Assembly (NCBI RefSeq): GCF_051846935.1
Contig: NZ_JBPYCS010000015.1
Span: forward strand, 7,031-71,030
Reading direction: 5' to 3'
Length of the DNA: 64,000 bases
Source of the DNA: JBPYCR01 sp051846935
GTDB taxonomy: Bacteria > Bacillota > Bacilli > Bacillales > Amphibacillaceae
This document shows positions 44,736 through 54,305 of this stretch, one piece after another; position 1 is the stretch's first letter; each line of letters opens with the position of its first letter. The notes beneath the pieces are model-generated. The model had not been told where the DNA came from, ran no database searches, and saw only the letters and a list, made by a program, of their open reading frames with translations. The translations under genes were made by a program, and so were the position numbers.

Positions 44736-44864
44736 TTCATTTACATCTATTCAATTATACGAAAAAAAACATAAAATAGATAGGGGTATCATTTCTTTTT
44801 TAAAAATTGAAGCAGCAGTTCCTTATCATATCGAACATATGGACTACTACTATGCTAAGCCGAG

Positions 44865-45557
44865 TTATCCTATATATCCTTTCTCTTTTAACGATACGAA
44901 CCGTTTATTCCCAATAATTAAATGGTCGAGAAGTTCAATTCCAATCATTTTACCAGCCTGTACGAGTCTTTTAGTGACGTGGATATCTTCTTGAGATGGG
45001 GACGGATCGCCTGATGGGTGATTATGGGCACAAATAATTGAAGCTGCCGATCGTTTTACAGCTTCGCGGAATACTTCCCTAGGATGAACAATTGAAGCGT
45101 TTAAGCTGCCGATAAAGATTGTTTGCCGATGTACAATTTGATTTTTCGTATTTAGAAATAATACAACAAAATGCTCTTGATTTAAATTCCGCATTTCTTC
45201 CATAACGTAATCAGCGCCGTCTTCTGGAGAGCGAATAATATACGTGTCCTCTGGCTTGTATTGATGCATTCTCCTGCCGAGTTCAATTGCCGCTAGAATG
45301 ACTACGCCCTTTGCCGGCCCAATTCCTTTGATCGCGGTTAATTCTTCAATCGTAGCGTCATTTAATAGCTTTAAACCTTCGAAATGCATGAGTAATCGAT
45401 AGGACAAATCCATAACAGACTCTTGTCTCGTTCCACTTCCTAATAAAATTGCAAGCAATTCTTGGTTTGACAAATGATTCGATCCTAAAGAAATTAATCG
45501 TTCACGTGGCCGATCTTCTTTTGGTACGTTCTTAATCATAATTGGTGATACTTTCAT
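44865..45557 (-). CDS. radC: RadC-family JAMM/MPN+ protein
   Basis: The conserved JAMM metal-binding motif HNHPSGDPSPSQED is present near the C-terminus, after a helix-hairpin-helix-like region (ELTAIKGIGPAKGVVILAAI). Length is 230 residues. The original DNA-repair assignment is doubtful, and the biochemical role is not settled. The ATG at 45557 has AGGGAGGG upstream. It lies upstream of mreB as in B. subtilis, but maf, which usually follows, is absent here. Confidence 0.94.
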   Translation of the reverse strand: MKVSPIMIKNVPKEDRPRERLISLGSNHLSNQELLAILLGSGTRQESVMDLSYRLLMHFEGLKLLNDATIEELTAIKGIGPAKGVVILAAIELGRRMHQYKPEDTYIIRSPEDGADYVMEEMRNLNQEHFVVLFLNTKNQIVHRQTIFIGSLNASIVHPREVFREAVKRSAASIICAHNHPSGDPSPSQEDIHVTKRLVQAGKMIGIELLDHLIIGNKRFVSLKEKGYIG

Positions 45558-45718
45558 CAATAGCCCTCCCTGTATTTTGCTTATATGTATCATAAGTCGT
45601 TTATTAAGGGAGCACCAATTATGAAAAAGAAAGAATCACATAGAAGGTTTAACAATTAGCTTACTTTTATATGGTGAAAGCAAACAAATACACAAATATA
45701 CTAACGGAAAATCATTTT

Positions 45719-46582
45719 TCATTCATTCATTTCTTCACGTATCGCTTCATCGAAGTGGTGCCAAGCTTTTAATAAGGCGAATTGTACTTCTTTAGCTGAT
45801 TTCTGATTGAGGTCTTGAAGAAGATCAGATGTCTTTTTATGTAATTGTATAAATGACTCTTTTTCGAGTGCTAGCTTATTTAATTTATCTTCCCAGGATG
45901 ATTCGTTTAATTGGTGCGTCTCCAAAGCTTTCATAAAGTGCAGCCAAATTTCTTGAAATTGTAATACCAACTGTTCTTCTTCTTCATTTAAATTAACGCG
46001 TACTGAATCAGTTGTCCACTGTTTAACAAATGCATCCAATCCTTGTTCTTTAATTTTTATTACTTGCCGGCTTGCCTTCTCTTTCGTTGTAAAAAGTCCA
46101 AGAATTACGTAAAATTCATCATCTCTATTCCATATAACACCATTATGCCCTTCTGTTTGAAACGTGTGTAACCATTCCTCTGCATTCGGTTGTTCCTTAA
46201 AAACCCCACCCTGAATAACATACGCTTGCATAGACTTAATTTCAGTTTCTTTCCTATGATCTGAAGCACGATTCGTCTTGCTCTCTTCTTCGTCATTTTC
46301 CTCTGTCGTTTGAATGGATGCCGGGCTTGTCCCAGGTGGTTCACTGTCATTTTTTACAGTTGTAAAAAGATTAAGCATAATACTACCCAAAACTATTCCA
46401 ATAGCCACCGCAGATATAACTGCTAAAAATATCGGCTTTATTTTAACCCAAAAACCATTGGAATGACGCTCTGTTTTTTTAAAACCGCTAGGCTCGTAAT
46501 CACGTTGCCAATCAATAACTGGAGGGGATTCATTTTCCTTGCTTGTTGAATTCGTTTGTGGCTGTTTATTATTGTTTTTCAT
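45719..46582 (-). CDS. spoIIB: SpoIIB-like SPOR-domain membrane protein
   Basis: SpoIIB helps septal wall thinning and engulfment early in sporulation. A hydrophilic cytosolic N-terminus, one membrane helix (FLAVISAVAIGIVLGSIMLNLF) and an external SPOR domain (MQAYVIQGGVFKEQPNAEEW...DEFYVILGLF) are seen in 287 residues. The helical C-terminus extends beyond SPOR. The call rests on architecture and on position between radC and folC. ATG 46582 or GTG 46591 could start it, and both have weak RBS. Confidence 0.8.
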   Translation of the reverse strand: MKNNNKQPQTNSTSKENESPPVIDWQRDYEPSGFKKTERHSNGFWVKIKPIFLAVISAVAIGIVLGSIMLNLFTTVKNDSEPPGTSPASIQTTEENDEEESKTNRASDHRKETEIKSMQAYVIQGGVFKEQPNAEEWLHTFQTEGHNGVIWNRDDEFYVILGLFTTKEKASRQVIKIKEQGLDAFVKQWTTDSVRVNLNEEEEQLVLQFQEIWLHFMKALETHQLNESSWEDKLNKLALEKESFIQLHKKTSDLLQDLNQKSAKEVQFALLKAWHHFDEAIREEMNE

Positions 46583-46694
46583 ATCGCCCACTCACTTTGC
46601 TAGAGTAATTTCTTTCAATCTAGCATATTTTATATAAAAAGTAAGGAACAATTTGTCACCATATAATTAAATCGTTTTACAAAAAACGCGCTTA

Positions 46695-47975
46695 TTATTG
46701 ATTTTTAGCTTGGCTAATATATTTTCTAGCTAGAGAGATAAAATGTAAAGACCCTGTAATATAATACTCCTTTTCACTCGTTTCTTTTATTATTTCATTT
46801 AGCAACCATTGCCAATCTTCAACGAACGTAAAGTTAGATTGAGCGTATTCGTCTTTTCCAGCCGCGCGCGGATGAGGGAATGTTGTAACAACGAGCGATG
46901 GAAACCATTCGTATAAATCGAGAAGCATTTGATCAATCGCTTTATCTTTGAAGGCTGCAAATATTACCTGTCGTTCTTTTGTTGGACGCATCGCGACAGT
47001 ATGTAAAAAAGCGCGAATACTTGCTGGGTTATGCGCACCATCTAAAATTATTGTCGGATGGTTGTGGATTGTCTCAAACCGCCCTTCTATCGTTGTTGTC
47101 TTTAAACCTTCAATGTTTTTCTTCCAATTCATAGAAAACCCTTTATGTTCCAAAATTTCTAATGCCATCAAAGCAAGTGATGCATTGTGAGCTTGATGCT
47201 CCCCAGCAAGCTGAATGTCTGTTTTAAATGCATGTTCCCCCCCGCTCCATATAAACGATTGCTCGTTATATTTTTGTGTTATTTGTTCGTATGTAAAATG
47301 CGTTCCAATCTGGAATAAACATGCATCTTTGTTTAAAGCCTCTTTTTTTATAACGTCTTCAACCGTTTGGCTAACAGTGCCTAATATAACAGGTCGTTGT
47401 TTTTTTATAATTCCTGCCTTATGATAAGCGACAGCAGTCGGAGTAGTACCTAAGAACGCAGTATGATCCAGCGCTATATTTGTTATTATCGAAAGTATTG
47501 GGGTTATACAATTCGTTGTATCCTCTCTCCCACCCATTCCTGCCTCAATAATTGTAACATGTAAATCTTTTTCTTTTTGAAAATATAAAAAAGCAACTAC
47601 TGTCAATATTTCAAATTCTGTTGGTCCATTTTGTTGTTCATCCATTTTAAGAATAAACGGATAAAGACCATTTATAATATCTAAAAACTCTTCTGATGAA
47701 ATAGCAGCTTCATTTTTTTGTATATGTCCTAGCAGTCCAGTAAAGCTAGGGGAAGTAAAAACCCCAACATTATATCCATTTTCACGTAATGCACGCTTAA
47801 TAAACTGGACAGTTGAACCCTTTCCATTTGTTCCTGCGATATGAATTGCGTTCAGATCAGATTCTGGACTCCCTACAAGCTTTAACAAATACCGCATTCG
47901 TTCCAGTCCAGGCTTTATTCCAAGTGATTGTCGGTTTGTGAAAAAACGTTCAACTTGTATAAGCTCTTTAAACAT
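46695..47975 (-). CDS. folC: Folylpolyglutamate synthase / dihydrofolate synthase
   Basis: FolC adds glutamate to dihydropteroate and folates. The Mur-ligase-like P-loop IAGTNGKGSTVQF, the GMGGREDTTN motif and the C-terminal LDGAHNPASIRAF are intact in 426 residues. AAGTGGTG precedes the ATG. In B. subtilis comC lies next to folC. It is not present here. Confidence 0.95.
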   Translation of the reverse strand: MFKELIQVERFFTNRQSLGIKPGLERMRYLLKLVGSPESDLNAIHIAGTNGKGSTVQFIKRALRENGYNVGVFTSPSFTGLLGHIQKNEAAISSEEFLDIINGLYPFILKMDEQQNGPTEFEILTVVAFLYFQKEKDLHVTIIEAGMGGREDTTNCITPILSIITNIALDHTAFLGTTPTAVAYHKAGIIKKQRPVILGTVSQTVEDVIKKEALNKDACLFQIGTHFTYEQITQKYNEQSFIWSGGEHAFKTDIQLAGEHQAHNASLALMALEILEHKGFSMNWKKNIEGLKTTTIEGRFETIHNHPTIILDGAHNPASIRAFLHTVAMRPTKERQVIFAAFKDKAIDQMLLDLYEWFPSLVVTTFPHPRAAGKDEYAQSNFTFVEDWQWLLNEIIKETSEKEYYITGSLHFISLARKYISQAKNQ

Positions 47976-48075
47976 TAAAGCACCACTTTTCTTTGTAAAA
48001 GGTCTTGTTTCTATTAGAATGATTATAGCAATGAAAAATATGGATAAGCAATTGATTTAGAGAGGAAAACACGAA

Positions 48076-48990
48076 GTGACATTACATGGATGGATCATAT
48101 ATAATGGGCAGCTTCCCGGACCAAAATTCCGTGAACTTGCAGAATGGATTCAAATAGCAGCTGCAAAACAGAGCAGTACAACAACAATTTTTAAAAACGA
48201 TGAATTACATGCTCTTTTAGCAAAGAATGACTTGGATATAATACATAAAGAGCAACGTCTTCCTGACTATGTTGTATTTACCGATAAAGATATATACTTA
48301 GCTAAACAGCTTGAATTACTAGGAGTTCGCCTGTTTAATAGCTCGGAAACGATTGCAATTAGCGATGACAAAATCACTACCTATCAAATGCTTGTAGCAA
48401 ACAAACTCCCTGTTCCTGATACAATTATTGCTCCAAAAACGTTTTTTAATTCAAATACGGTTAACGAAAATAGTATCGACTTAGCAATTAACAAGTTCGG
48501 CTTTCCGATGATCGTAAAAGAAGCATTCGGTTCCTTTGGTCAACAAGTTTATTTAATAGATAATAAAAAGGATCTCCTAAATAAAGTCGCAGCATTGCAA
48601 GGAAAGCCGTTTATGTTTCAAGCATTTGTATCCTCAAGCTATGGACAGGATTTGCGCTTACACGTAGTAGGTGATCAAGTAGTTGCCGCAATGAAGCGGA
48701 CGTCCTTAAATGATTTTCGAGCAAACGTAAGTGCAGGGGGAACAATGGAAGCGTATCAGCCCTCTGAATCTGAGAGTAAAATGGCCATCGCTGCTGCAAA
48801 AGCAATTCATGCCGATTTCGCTGGCGTTGATTTATTAATCGGTGCAAACAATAGTCCGATTATTTGTGAAGTAAATTCAAATGCACATATTCGTAATATG
48901 TACGACTGTACGAAAATTAATGTTGCTGATGACATAATCGCATATATTTTAAAAATAATGAATGGCAGGAAGAAGAATCATGGGTTATAA
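48076..48990 (+). CDS. RimK/LysX-like ATP-grasp ligase, paralogue 1
   Basis: ATP-grasp enzymes of the RimK family join an amino acid to a carboxylate through an acyl-phosphate. This 304-residue protein has the N-terminal preATP-grasp region (MTLHGWIIYNGQLPG), ATP-binding lysines in FGFPMIVKEAFGSFGQQVYL, KRTSLNDFRANVSAGG and the Mg-binding EVN in IICEVNSNAHIRN. It starts at GTG with AGAGAGG upstream. It overlaps the next gene by 11 bases. The substrate is unknown: no precursor peptide or amino-carrier gene lies beside it. The locus sits between folC and valS, outside the conserved backbone. Confidence 0.78.
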   Translation: MTLHGWIIYNGQLPGPKFRELAEWIQIAAAKQSSTTTIFKNDELHALLAKNDLDIIHKEQRLPDYVVFTDKDIYLAKQLELLGVRLFNSSETIAISDDKITTYQMLVANKLPVPDTIIAPKTFFNSNTVNENSIDLAINKFGFPMIVKEAFGSFGQQVYLIDNKKDLLNKVAALQGKPFMFQAFVSSSYGQDLRLHVVGDQVVAAMKRTSLNDFRANVSAGGTMEAYQPSESESKMAIAAAKAIHADFAGVDLLIGANNSPIICEVNSNAHIRNMYDCTKINVADDIIAYILKIMNGRKKNHGL

Positions 48991-49837
48991 TGGCTGGATT
49001 ATTTATACTAAAAAAGATGCGGCAGAGAATAAAGCATATATAGACTGGTTTATTAAAGAGGCAGCATTGCAAAATGTCTCGCTCACGTTAATCGTACGAG
49101 AATATCTAAATCTAGGGATTATAAACAATCAACGTATCGTACAGTACCGTAATACAAGTGTCCAATTACCTGACTTTGCTGTTATTAGGACAATAGAACC
49201 GGTAATCCAAATGAACTTAATCGGATTGGGAGTAAAGGTGTTCAATAAATTGAACGTTGCAATGCTGACGAACCATAAAGCATGGACGTATCAAGAAGTA
49301 AGCAGTTTAAACATACCGATGGTAGATACTATTTTCTGTACGAAAAATATAGAACAATGTTATCCTCCTTTTCCGTTCCCTTTTGTCGTTAAAGAAGCTA
49401 CAGGTCGTAGTGGAAAACAAGTTTTTTATATTTCGAATGAACAGGAATGGGAAAATTGCCGAAACAGCTTGCAATCAACTGATTATATCGTACAAACTTG
49501 TAACGTTAAGCTCGGTTGTGATGTTCGTGTATTTGTAATTGGTAAAGAAATAATTGGGGCGGTATTAAGAAAAAACGAGCATGATTTTAGAGCCAACTAT
49601 AAGCTTGGTGGAACAGCTACGTGGTATCCTCTTAATTATAAGGAACGCATTTTAATACAAAAAATAATCGATCATTTCGATTTTGATTTAGTCGGAATTG
49701 ATTTTTTAATTGGAAATAACGGCCAATTACTTTTTAATGAAATTGAGGATGTTGTTGGTTCAAGAATTTTAAGTGCCGTAAGCGATATTAACCTATTAAA
49801 AACGTACGTTACACATATTAAAAATCAATTGGCGTAA
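48980..49837 (+). CDS. RimK/LysX-like ATP-grasp protein, paralogue 2
   Basis: This 285-residue protein aligns along its length with the preceding gene (GYNGWIIYTKKD; FPFVVKEATGRSGKQVFYI; RKNEHDFRANYKLGGTATW). The Mg-binding motif differs: EIEDVVGSRI in place of EVNSNAHIRN, so the asparagine ligand is replaced by glutamate. That may reflect a distinct subfamily or a non-catalytic partner. The ATG at 48980 has AGGAAGAAG upstream and overlaps the stop of paralogue 1, suggesting equimolar production and perhaps a heteromer. Confidence 0.75.
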   Translation: MGYNGWIIYTKKDAAENKAYIDWFIKEAALQNVSLTLIVREYLNLGIINNQRIVQYRNTSVQLPDFAVIRTIEPVIQMNLIGLGVKVFNKLNVAMLTNHKAWTYQEVSSLNIPMVDTIFCTKNIEQCYPPFPFPFVVKEATGRSGKQVFYISNEQEWENCRNSLQSTDYIVQTCNVKLGCDVRVFVIGKEIIGAVLRKNEHDFRANYKLGGTATWYPLNYKERILIQKIIDHFDFDLVGIDFLIGNNGQLLFNEIEDVVGSRILSAVSDINLLKTYVTHIKNQLA

Positions 49838-49883
49838 TTGTTTGCTATGACATAAATGGATTAAAGACAAATAGGTTAATCAT

Positions 49884-49930
49884 AATGACGTTGGTCGAAA
49901 ATCCACTTAAAATAGTTGACCAACGTCATT
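49884..49930. repeat. Miniature palindrome with family A ends
   Basis: AATGACGTTGGTC (49884-49896) and GACCAACGTCATT (49918-49930) are perfect 13-bp inverted repeats around 21 bases. The arms equal the ends of the family A elements, and the flank CGTCATTTGCCAAAG resembles the right edge of A3. It looks like an internally deleted family A copy. It lies 47 bases after the second ATP-grasp gene. Confidence 0.65.
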
Positions 49931-49955
49931 TGCCAAAGAAACAAATTAAAAAGAT

Positions 49956-49995
49956 ATGGTTCCGACTTATCAACAAAATGATAAGCTGGAACCAT
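49956..49995 (-). terminator. Terminator of valS
   Basis: ATGGTTCC and GGAACCAT enclose an inner TTATC/GATAA pairing. ATCTTTTTAATTT follows on the minus strand. Confidence 0.7.
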
Positions 49996-50036
49996 TAAAC
50001 TTCGTTAAAGCTAAATATGCAGCCTCTTTTTTTCCA

Positions 50037-52682
50037 TTACTTCCCTTTTAATTCATTCAATCGTTGTTGTACTTTTTTCTGCTTATCTACGTAATCTGTT
50101 TCTTTCCGTTTTTCTTCTTCAACTACGTGCTCTGGTGCTTTGTTAACAAACCCAGTATTTGTTAATTTCTTTTGAACGCGCTCCACTTCTTTAGTCCATT
50201 TTTCTAACTCTTTTTCAAGCCGTTCAATTTCTTTATCAAAATCAATGAGCCCCTCTAAAGGAAGGTAGATTTCTGCGCCCGTTACCACTGCTGACATAGC
50301 TTTTTCCGGAACATCGATGGCAGAGGCTATTTTTAAAGTGCTCGGATTACAAAACTTTTCTAAATAAATCCGTTCGCTTTCAAGCTCTCTAACGATCTCA
50401 TCATTTTCTGCTTGAATAAGCATCGTAACTTGCTTAGACATTGGCGTGTCTACCTCGGCACGGATTGTACGAACAGATTTTATAATGGACACTAAACGAT
50501 CCATTTCGCGGGCAGCCTCTTGATTATGAAACGCTTCGTCTACTACTGGCCATTCGGCGATCGTAATCGATTGTCCTTCATGTGGCAGCTGCTGCCATAT
50601 TTCTTCTGTAATAAACGGCATATATGGGTGCAGCATTCGCATCGTTTGATCTAAAACATGTGCTAGTACGGATTTCGTTGTCTGTTTATCCGCTTCATTT
50701 TCTCCATATAAAGGTAGCTTCGCCATCTCAATATACCAGTCACACAGATCGTCCCAAATAAAATTATACAAGTAACGTCCTGCTTCACCAAATTCATATT
50801 TATTCGTGTTTTTAGTTACATGGTCAATTGTTTCATTTAACCGAGTAAGTATCCATTGATCTGCAAGGCTTAAATTTCCTGATAAGTCAATATCTTCATA
50901 GGTAAACCCGTCTAAATTCATTATTGCAAAACGAGATGCGTTCCAAACTTTGTTTGCAAAATTCCATGTAGATTCAACCTTTTCCCAATAAAAGCGTAGG
51001 TCTTGTCCTGGAGTCGAGCCAGTTAATAAGAAATAACGCAAAGAGTCTGCACCATACTTTTCAATAACATCCATAGGGTCGACACCATTCCCAAGCGATT
51101 TACTCATTTTACGTCCTTCCGAGTCACGGATTAATCCATGAATAAGTACGTCTTTAAATGGCCGTTCTCCAGTAAATTCTTTGGATTGAAAGATCATGCG
51201 TGCTACCCAGAAAAAAATTATATCGTATCCCGTTACAAGTACGTCGGTTGGAAAGTACCGTTTAAAGTCCTCCGCATTTTCATCCGGCCATCCCATTGTA
51301 GAAAAAGGCCATAAAGCTGAAGAGAACCATGTATCGAGTACATCTTCATCTTGATCCCAATTCTCACGATCTGAAGGTGGTTCCTTTCCAACATACACTT
51401 CTTTCGTATCTTTATGATACCAAGCCGGAATCCGATGTCCCCACCACAATTGACGAGAAATACACCAATCTCTAATATTGTCCATCCAATGTAAATATGT
51501 TTTTTCAAATCTTTCAGGAACAAAGTTTACTTTTTCTTCACTACGTTGTAATTCAACGGCTGCATCTGCAAGTGGTTGCATATGAACAAACCATTGTGTT
51601 GATAAATATGGCTCTACGACTGCACCGCTACGCTCGGAATGTCCGACTTGATGCGTATGATCCTCAACCTTAAACAATACCCCCATGTCCTGCAAATCTT
51701 TTACAATGTGTTTGCGACATTCGAAACGATCCATTCCTTCATATTTTCCAGCATTTTCATTCATTGTCCCATCTTCATGCATTACTAAAATACGTTCTAA
51801 GTTATGTCGATTACCAATTTCAAAATCGTTTGGATCATGTGCAGGTGTTATTTTTACGGCGCCAGAACCGAATTCCATATCGACATAATCGTCTGCCACA
51901 ATCTCTATTTCTCTACCGACAATTGGCAAGACGATCTTTTTACCGATTAAATGCTTATATCGCTCATCTTTTGGGTGAACAGCAACTGCTGTATCGCCTA
52001 ACATCGTTTCTGGTCGAGTTGTAGCAATTTCAATTGATTCGTCGCTTCCCTTTAACGGATAACGCATATGGTAGAACTTTCCTTGTACTTCTTCATAAAT
52101 TACTTCAATATCCGATAGTGCCGTTTTTGTTTGCGGGTCCCAATTAATAATATATTCGCCACGATAAATTAAGCCTTTTTCATATAATTTTATGAAAACC
52201 TCCTGAACCGCGCTAGATAAACCATCATCAAGCGTAAATCGCTCACGAGAATAATCCAAGCCGAGGCCAAGCTTTCCCCACTGATCTCGAATAAACGCCG
52301 CATATTCTTCCTTCCATTCCCAACTCGTCTCTAAAAACTTCTCCCTACCAAGCTCGTATCTTGTTTGATTACGCTCTTTTAGTTTAGCCTCTACTTTTGC
52401 TTGTGTAGCTATTCCAGCATGATCCATACCCGGAAGCCATAACACATCATACCCTTGCATTCGCTTCATTCGAGCAATTGTATCTTGCATTGTTGTATCC
52501 CAAGCATGTCCTAAATGCAATCGCCCGGTGACATTAGGTGGAGGTATAACAATTGTAAATGGTTCCTTGTCTTCTGAACCACTTGCTTCAAAAAACTTCC
52601 CCTTAATCCAAAATTCATACCGCCCAGACTCCACCGTTTCGGGATCGTATTTCGGCGGAAGAAACGCCTGTTTTCCTTCCAT
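50037..52682 (-). CDS. valS: Valyl-tRNA synthetase
   Basis: This class I synthetase charges tRNA-Val. The HIGH motif appears as GRLHLGHAW and KMSKS as GRKMSKSLGN. The CP1 editing domain (TTRPETMLGDTAVAVHP) and a C-terminal coiled coil (FDKEIERLEKELEKWTKEVER) are present. Length is 881 residues from the ATG at 52682, which has AAGGAGG 8 bases upstream. A longer frame to 52718 overlaps the T-box terminator. Confidence 0.97.
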   Translation of the reverse strand: MEGKQAFLPPKYDPETVESGRYEFWIKGKFFEASGSEDKEPFTIVIPPPNVTGRLHLGHAWDTTMQDTIARMKRMQGYDVLWLPGMDHAGIATQAKVEAKLKERNQTRYELGREKFLETSWEWKEEYAAFIRDQWGKLGLGLDYSRERFTLDDGLSSAVQEVFIKLYEKGLIYRGEYIINWDPQTKTALSDIEVIYEEVQGKFYHMRYPLKGSDESIEIATTRPETMLGDTAVAVHPKDERYKHLIGKKIVLPIVGREIEIVADDYVDMEFGSGAVKITPAHDPNDFEIGNRHNLERILVMHEDGTMNENAGKYEGMDRFECRKHIVKDLQDMGVLFKVEDHTHQVGHSERSGAVVEPYLSTQWFVHMQPLADAAVELQRSEEKVNFVPERFEKTYLHWMDNIRDWCISRQLWWGHRIPAWYHKDTKEVYVGKEPPSDRENWDQDEDVLDTWFSSALWPFSTMGWPDENAEDFKRYFPTDVLVTGYDIIFFWVARMIFQSKEFTGERPFKDVLIHGLIRDSEGRKMSKSLGNGVDPMDVIEKYGADSLRYFLLTGSTPGQDLRFYWEKVESTWNFANKVWNASRFAIMNLDGFTYEDIDLSGNLSLADQWILTRLNETIDHVTKNTNKYEFGEAGRYLYNFIWDDLCDWYIEMAKLPLYGENEADKQTTKSVLAHVLDQTMRMLHPYMPFITEEIWQQLPHEGQSITIAEWPVVDEAFHNQEAAREMDRLVSIIKSVRTIRAEVDTPMSKQVTMLIQAENDEIVRELESERIYLEKFCNPSTLKIASAIDVPEKAMSAVVTGAEIYLPLEGLIDFDKEIERLEKELEKWTKEVERVQKKLTNTGFVNKAPEHVVEEEKRKETDYVDKQKKVQQRLNELKGK

Positions 52683-52719
52683 ATGTACTTCCTCCTTCAA
52701 TTTTTCCATTATTTCCATT

Positions 52720-52996
52720 AAAAAAATCTTTTCTCCCTATAATAAAGGACGAAAAGATTTAAATTCCGTGTTACCACCTTTGTTTGCAAATGAAATGCAT
52801 TGATACTCATTTCATTATACACACTCAATCATTGATAACGGATATCGATCCGACATTCTTCTACTCCTAGTTCAAAGAAGTTGCATCAAGGGTGACTTCT
52901 AAAACATTTTTCCAGAAAACTCCCACCATTGTTTTCCTCTCTGTTGGATAATTGTTTTATACTAATCCCTTTCATTTGCATTACGGGATGAAATTA
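52720..52996 (-). promoter_or_regulatory. T-box riboswitch of valS
   Basis: The T-box core AAAGGTGGTAACACGG (52765-52780 on the minus strand) is followed by the terminator stem AAATCTTTTC / GAAAAGATTT and six T residues. Stem I contains CAGAGAGGAAAACAATGG and, on its 3' side, GAAGTCACCC, in which GTC is a valine specifier codon. Uncharged tRNA-Val should favour read-through into valS. Confidence 0.9.
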
Positions 52997-53001
52997 CATC
53001 T

Positions 53002-53030
53002 ATTTTAACCAGTTTTCTAAATAAATGCAA
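53002..53030 (-). promoter_or_regulatory. Sigma-A promoter of valS
   Basis: On the minus strand TTGCAT (53025-53030), 17 bases and TAAAAT (53002-53007) form a good promoter just upstream of the T-box leader. Confidence 0.7.
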
Positions 53031-53110
53031 CTTTAATACGAATGAACGCACGGTGTAGCTTATGCTAGTCATATAATACTTAAAGAAATTAAAAAAGTGA
53101 GGTGTCTTAT

Positions 53111-53299
53111 GTGGCGCGCCATTATCGCTATCGTTTACCACCGTGGTGCAGACATTGTATTCATGTCATAGAAAACTGTACATTACCAATATTAATCTTC
53201 CAATTGATACGTACACTATTTTTTCCAACGACATTTGACGTATTTTTACTCGGACTATTAGTTGGGCTATTTATTGCATTTTATTTAGAATGGATTTAA
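53111..53299 (+). CDS. Small membrane protein of unknown function
   Basis: This 62-residue protein has a basic, Cys-containing N-terminus (MARHYRYRLPPWCRHCIHVI) and one or two membrane helices (ILIFQLIRTLFF; FLLGLLVGLFIAFYLEWI). GAGGTG lies 6 bases before the GTG at 53111. The GTG at 53102 overlaps that RBS. It overlaps the 3' end of ysxE on the other strand by 15 bases. I do not recognise the family. It is kept because of the good RBS and sensible membrane profile. Confidence 0.6.
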   Translation: MARHYRYRLPPWCRHCIHVIENCTLPILIFQLIRTLFFPTTFDVFLLGLLVGLFIAFYLEWI

Positions 53300-54271
53300 T
53301 TGAAAGTCTAATTCCAATATATTATTCCATTCTATCCCAAAATTAATTTTGCGAAAGGATTTCTCCAGTAGCTGAACGTGTTCAAGCATTGTCCGATCCA
53401 TCGTCTTGTTTGAGTATTCCTTAATTAACTCGATATAATCTACCGGATTTAATAAATGAATTAGTAAATAATATAATTCGCTCAATGACAGCTTATTATA
53501 GGTCGTATATTCATCATATGCTAGCTTTAATTGCTCTGCTGATGCACCGTTATTTTGAATCTCATCACAAAATAAAGCTAGCAAGTCGACCATTGGTTGA
53601 TCGTAATAGCTTTGCTCCCAATTTATTAAATATGTCATATTATTTGTTATAAAATGGCTTCTCGTTATATTTCGATGACATAAGCTTATACTCCATTCTT
53701 TTGTAGTCGATATTTCTTGTAAAAAACGTTCCACATGTTCTAGTGTAAGTTTAATTGCCTGCTCAACCTTATGAAAGTGTGTGCATACTTGGAGTTCAAT
53801 AGGTGACATGAAATGCACGCTTTCAAACTGTTCTATATAGTGAATAAGGCGTCTTTGTAATTGACTACAAGCAGATCTATAGGCAGCAAACTGTCTAGGA
53901 ATATCTTCGTTCTCTACATTATATTTTTTTTTAGTTTTTTGATGAATTTCACCTAAACAACTGAACATTTGGCCCAATGTTACTTGTTCTGTTTCATTTA
54001 TCCACGGTGTTAAATAATAGATGTCAGAATTTTTTCTAACGTATAATTGATTCTGTTTTGTTAGGAAAACAGGCGGAATACACGTTAAATGATAGTAATG
54101 TGCTTCATGAAGCACATTTACCCAGTTTTTCAATGTGGCATTTGTTAAAGAACTTTTCTTTAATGCGAAAAAATAACCTTGATCCTGGATTTTATAAACG
54201 TTTGAACTATTCGCTGTTACGTGCTCAGGTGTAATCCCATATGTATTGCATATGTCATAGATTTCGGCCAT
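53285..54271 (-). CDS. ysxE: CotS/YsxE-family kinase-like spore coat protein
   Basis: YsxE is a spore-coat-associated protein with an aminoglycoside-phosphotransferase-like fold. This protein has 328 residues. FFALKKSS provides the lysine of the N-lobe, and SLCHRNITRSHFITNN with LINWEQSYYDQPMVDLLALF correspond to the catalytic and metal-binding loops (HxN, then W in place of D). The usual catalytic aspartate is replaced, so activity is doubtful. It lies next to spoVID, as in B. subtilis. Confidence 0.82.
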   Translation of the reverse strand: MAEIYDICNTYGITPEHVTANSSNVYKIQDQGYFFALKKSSLTNATLKNWVNVLHEAHYYHLTCIPPVFLTKQNQLYVRKNSDIYYLTPWINETEQVTLGQMFSCLGEIHQKTKKKYNVENEDIPRQFAAYRSACSQLQRRLIHYIEQFESVHFMSPIELQVCTHFHKVEQAIKLTLEHVERFLQEISTTKEWSISLCHRNITRSHFITNNMTYLINWEQSYYDQPMVDLLALFCDEIQNNGASAEQLKLAYDEYTTYNKLSLSELYYLLIHLLNPVDYIELIKEYSNKTMDRTMLEHVQLLEKSFRKINFGIEWNNILELDFQLNPF

Positions 54272-54305
54272 TTTATCAGCTCCTTACTCAATCAATAAAA
54301 GAAAG

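Noticed and set aside
44719..44994. 91-codon plus-strand ORF antisense to radC
   Set aside because: It overlaps the radC terminator and 3' coding region on the other strand and has no RBS or domain.
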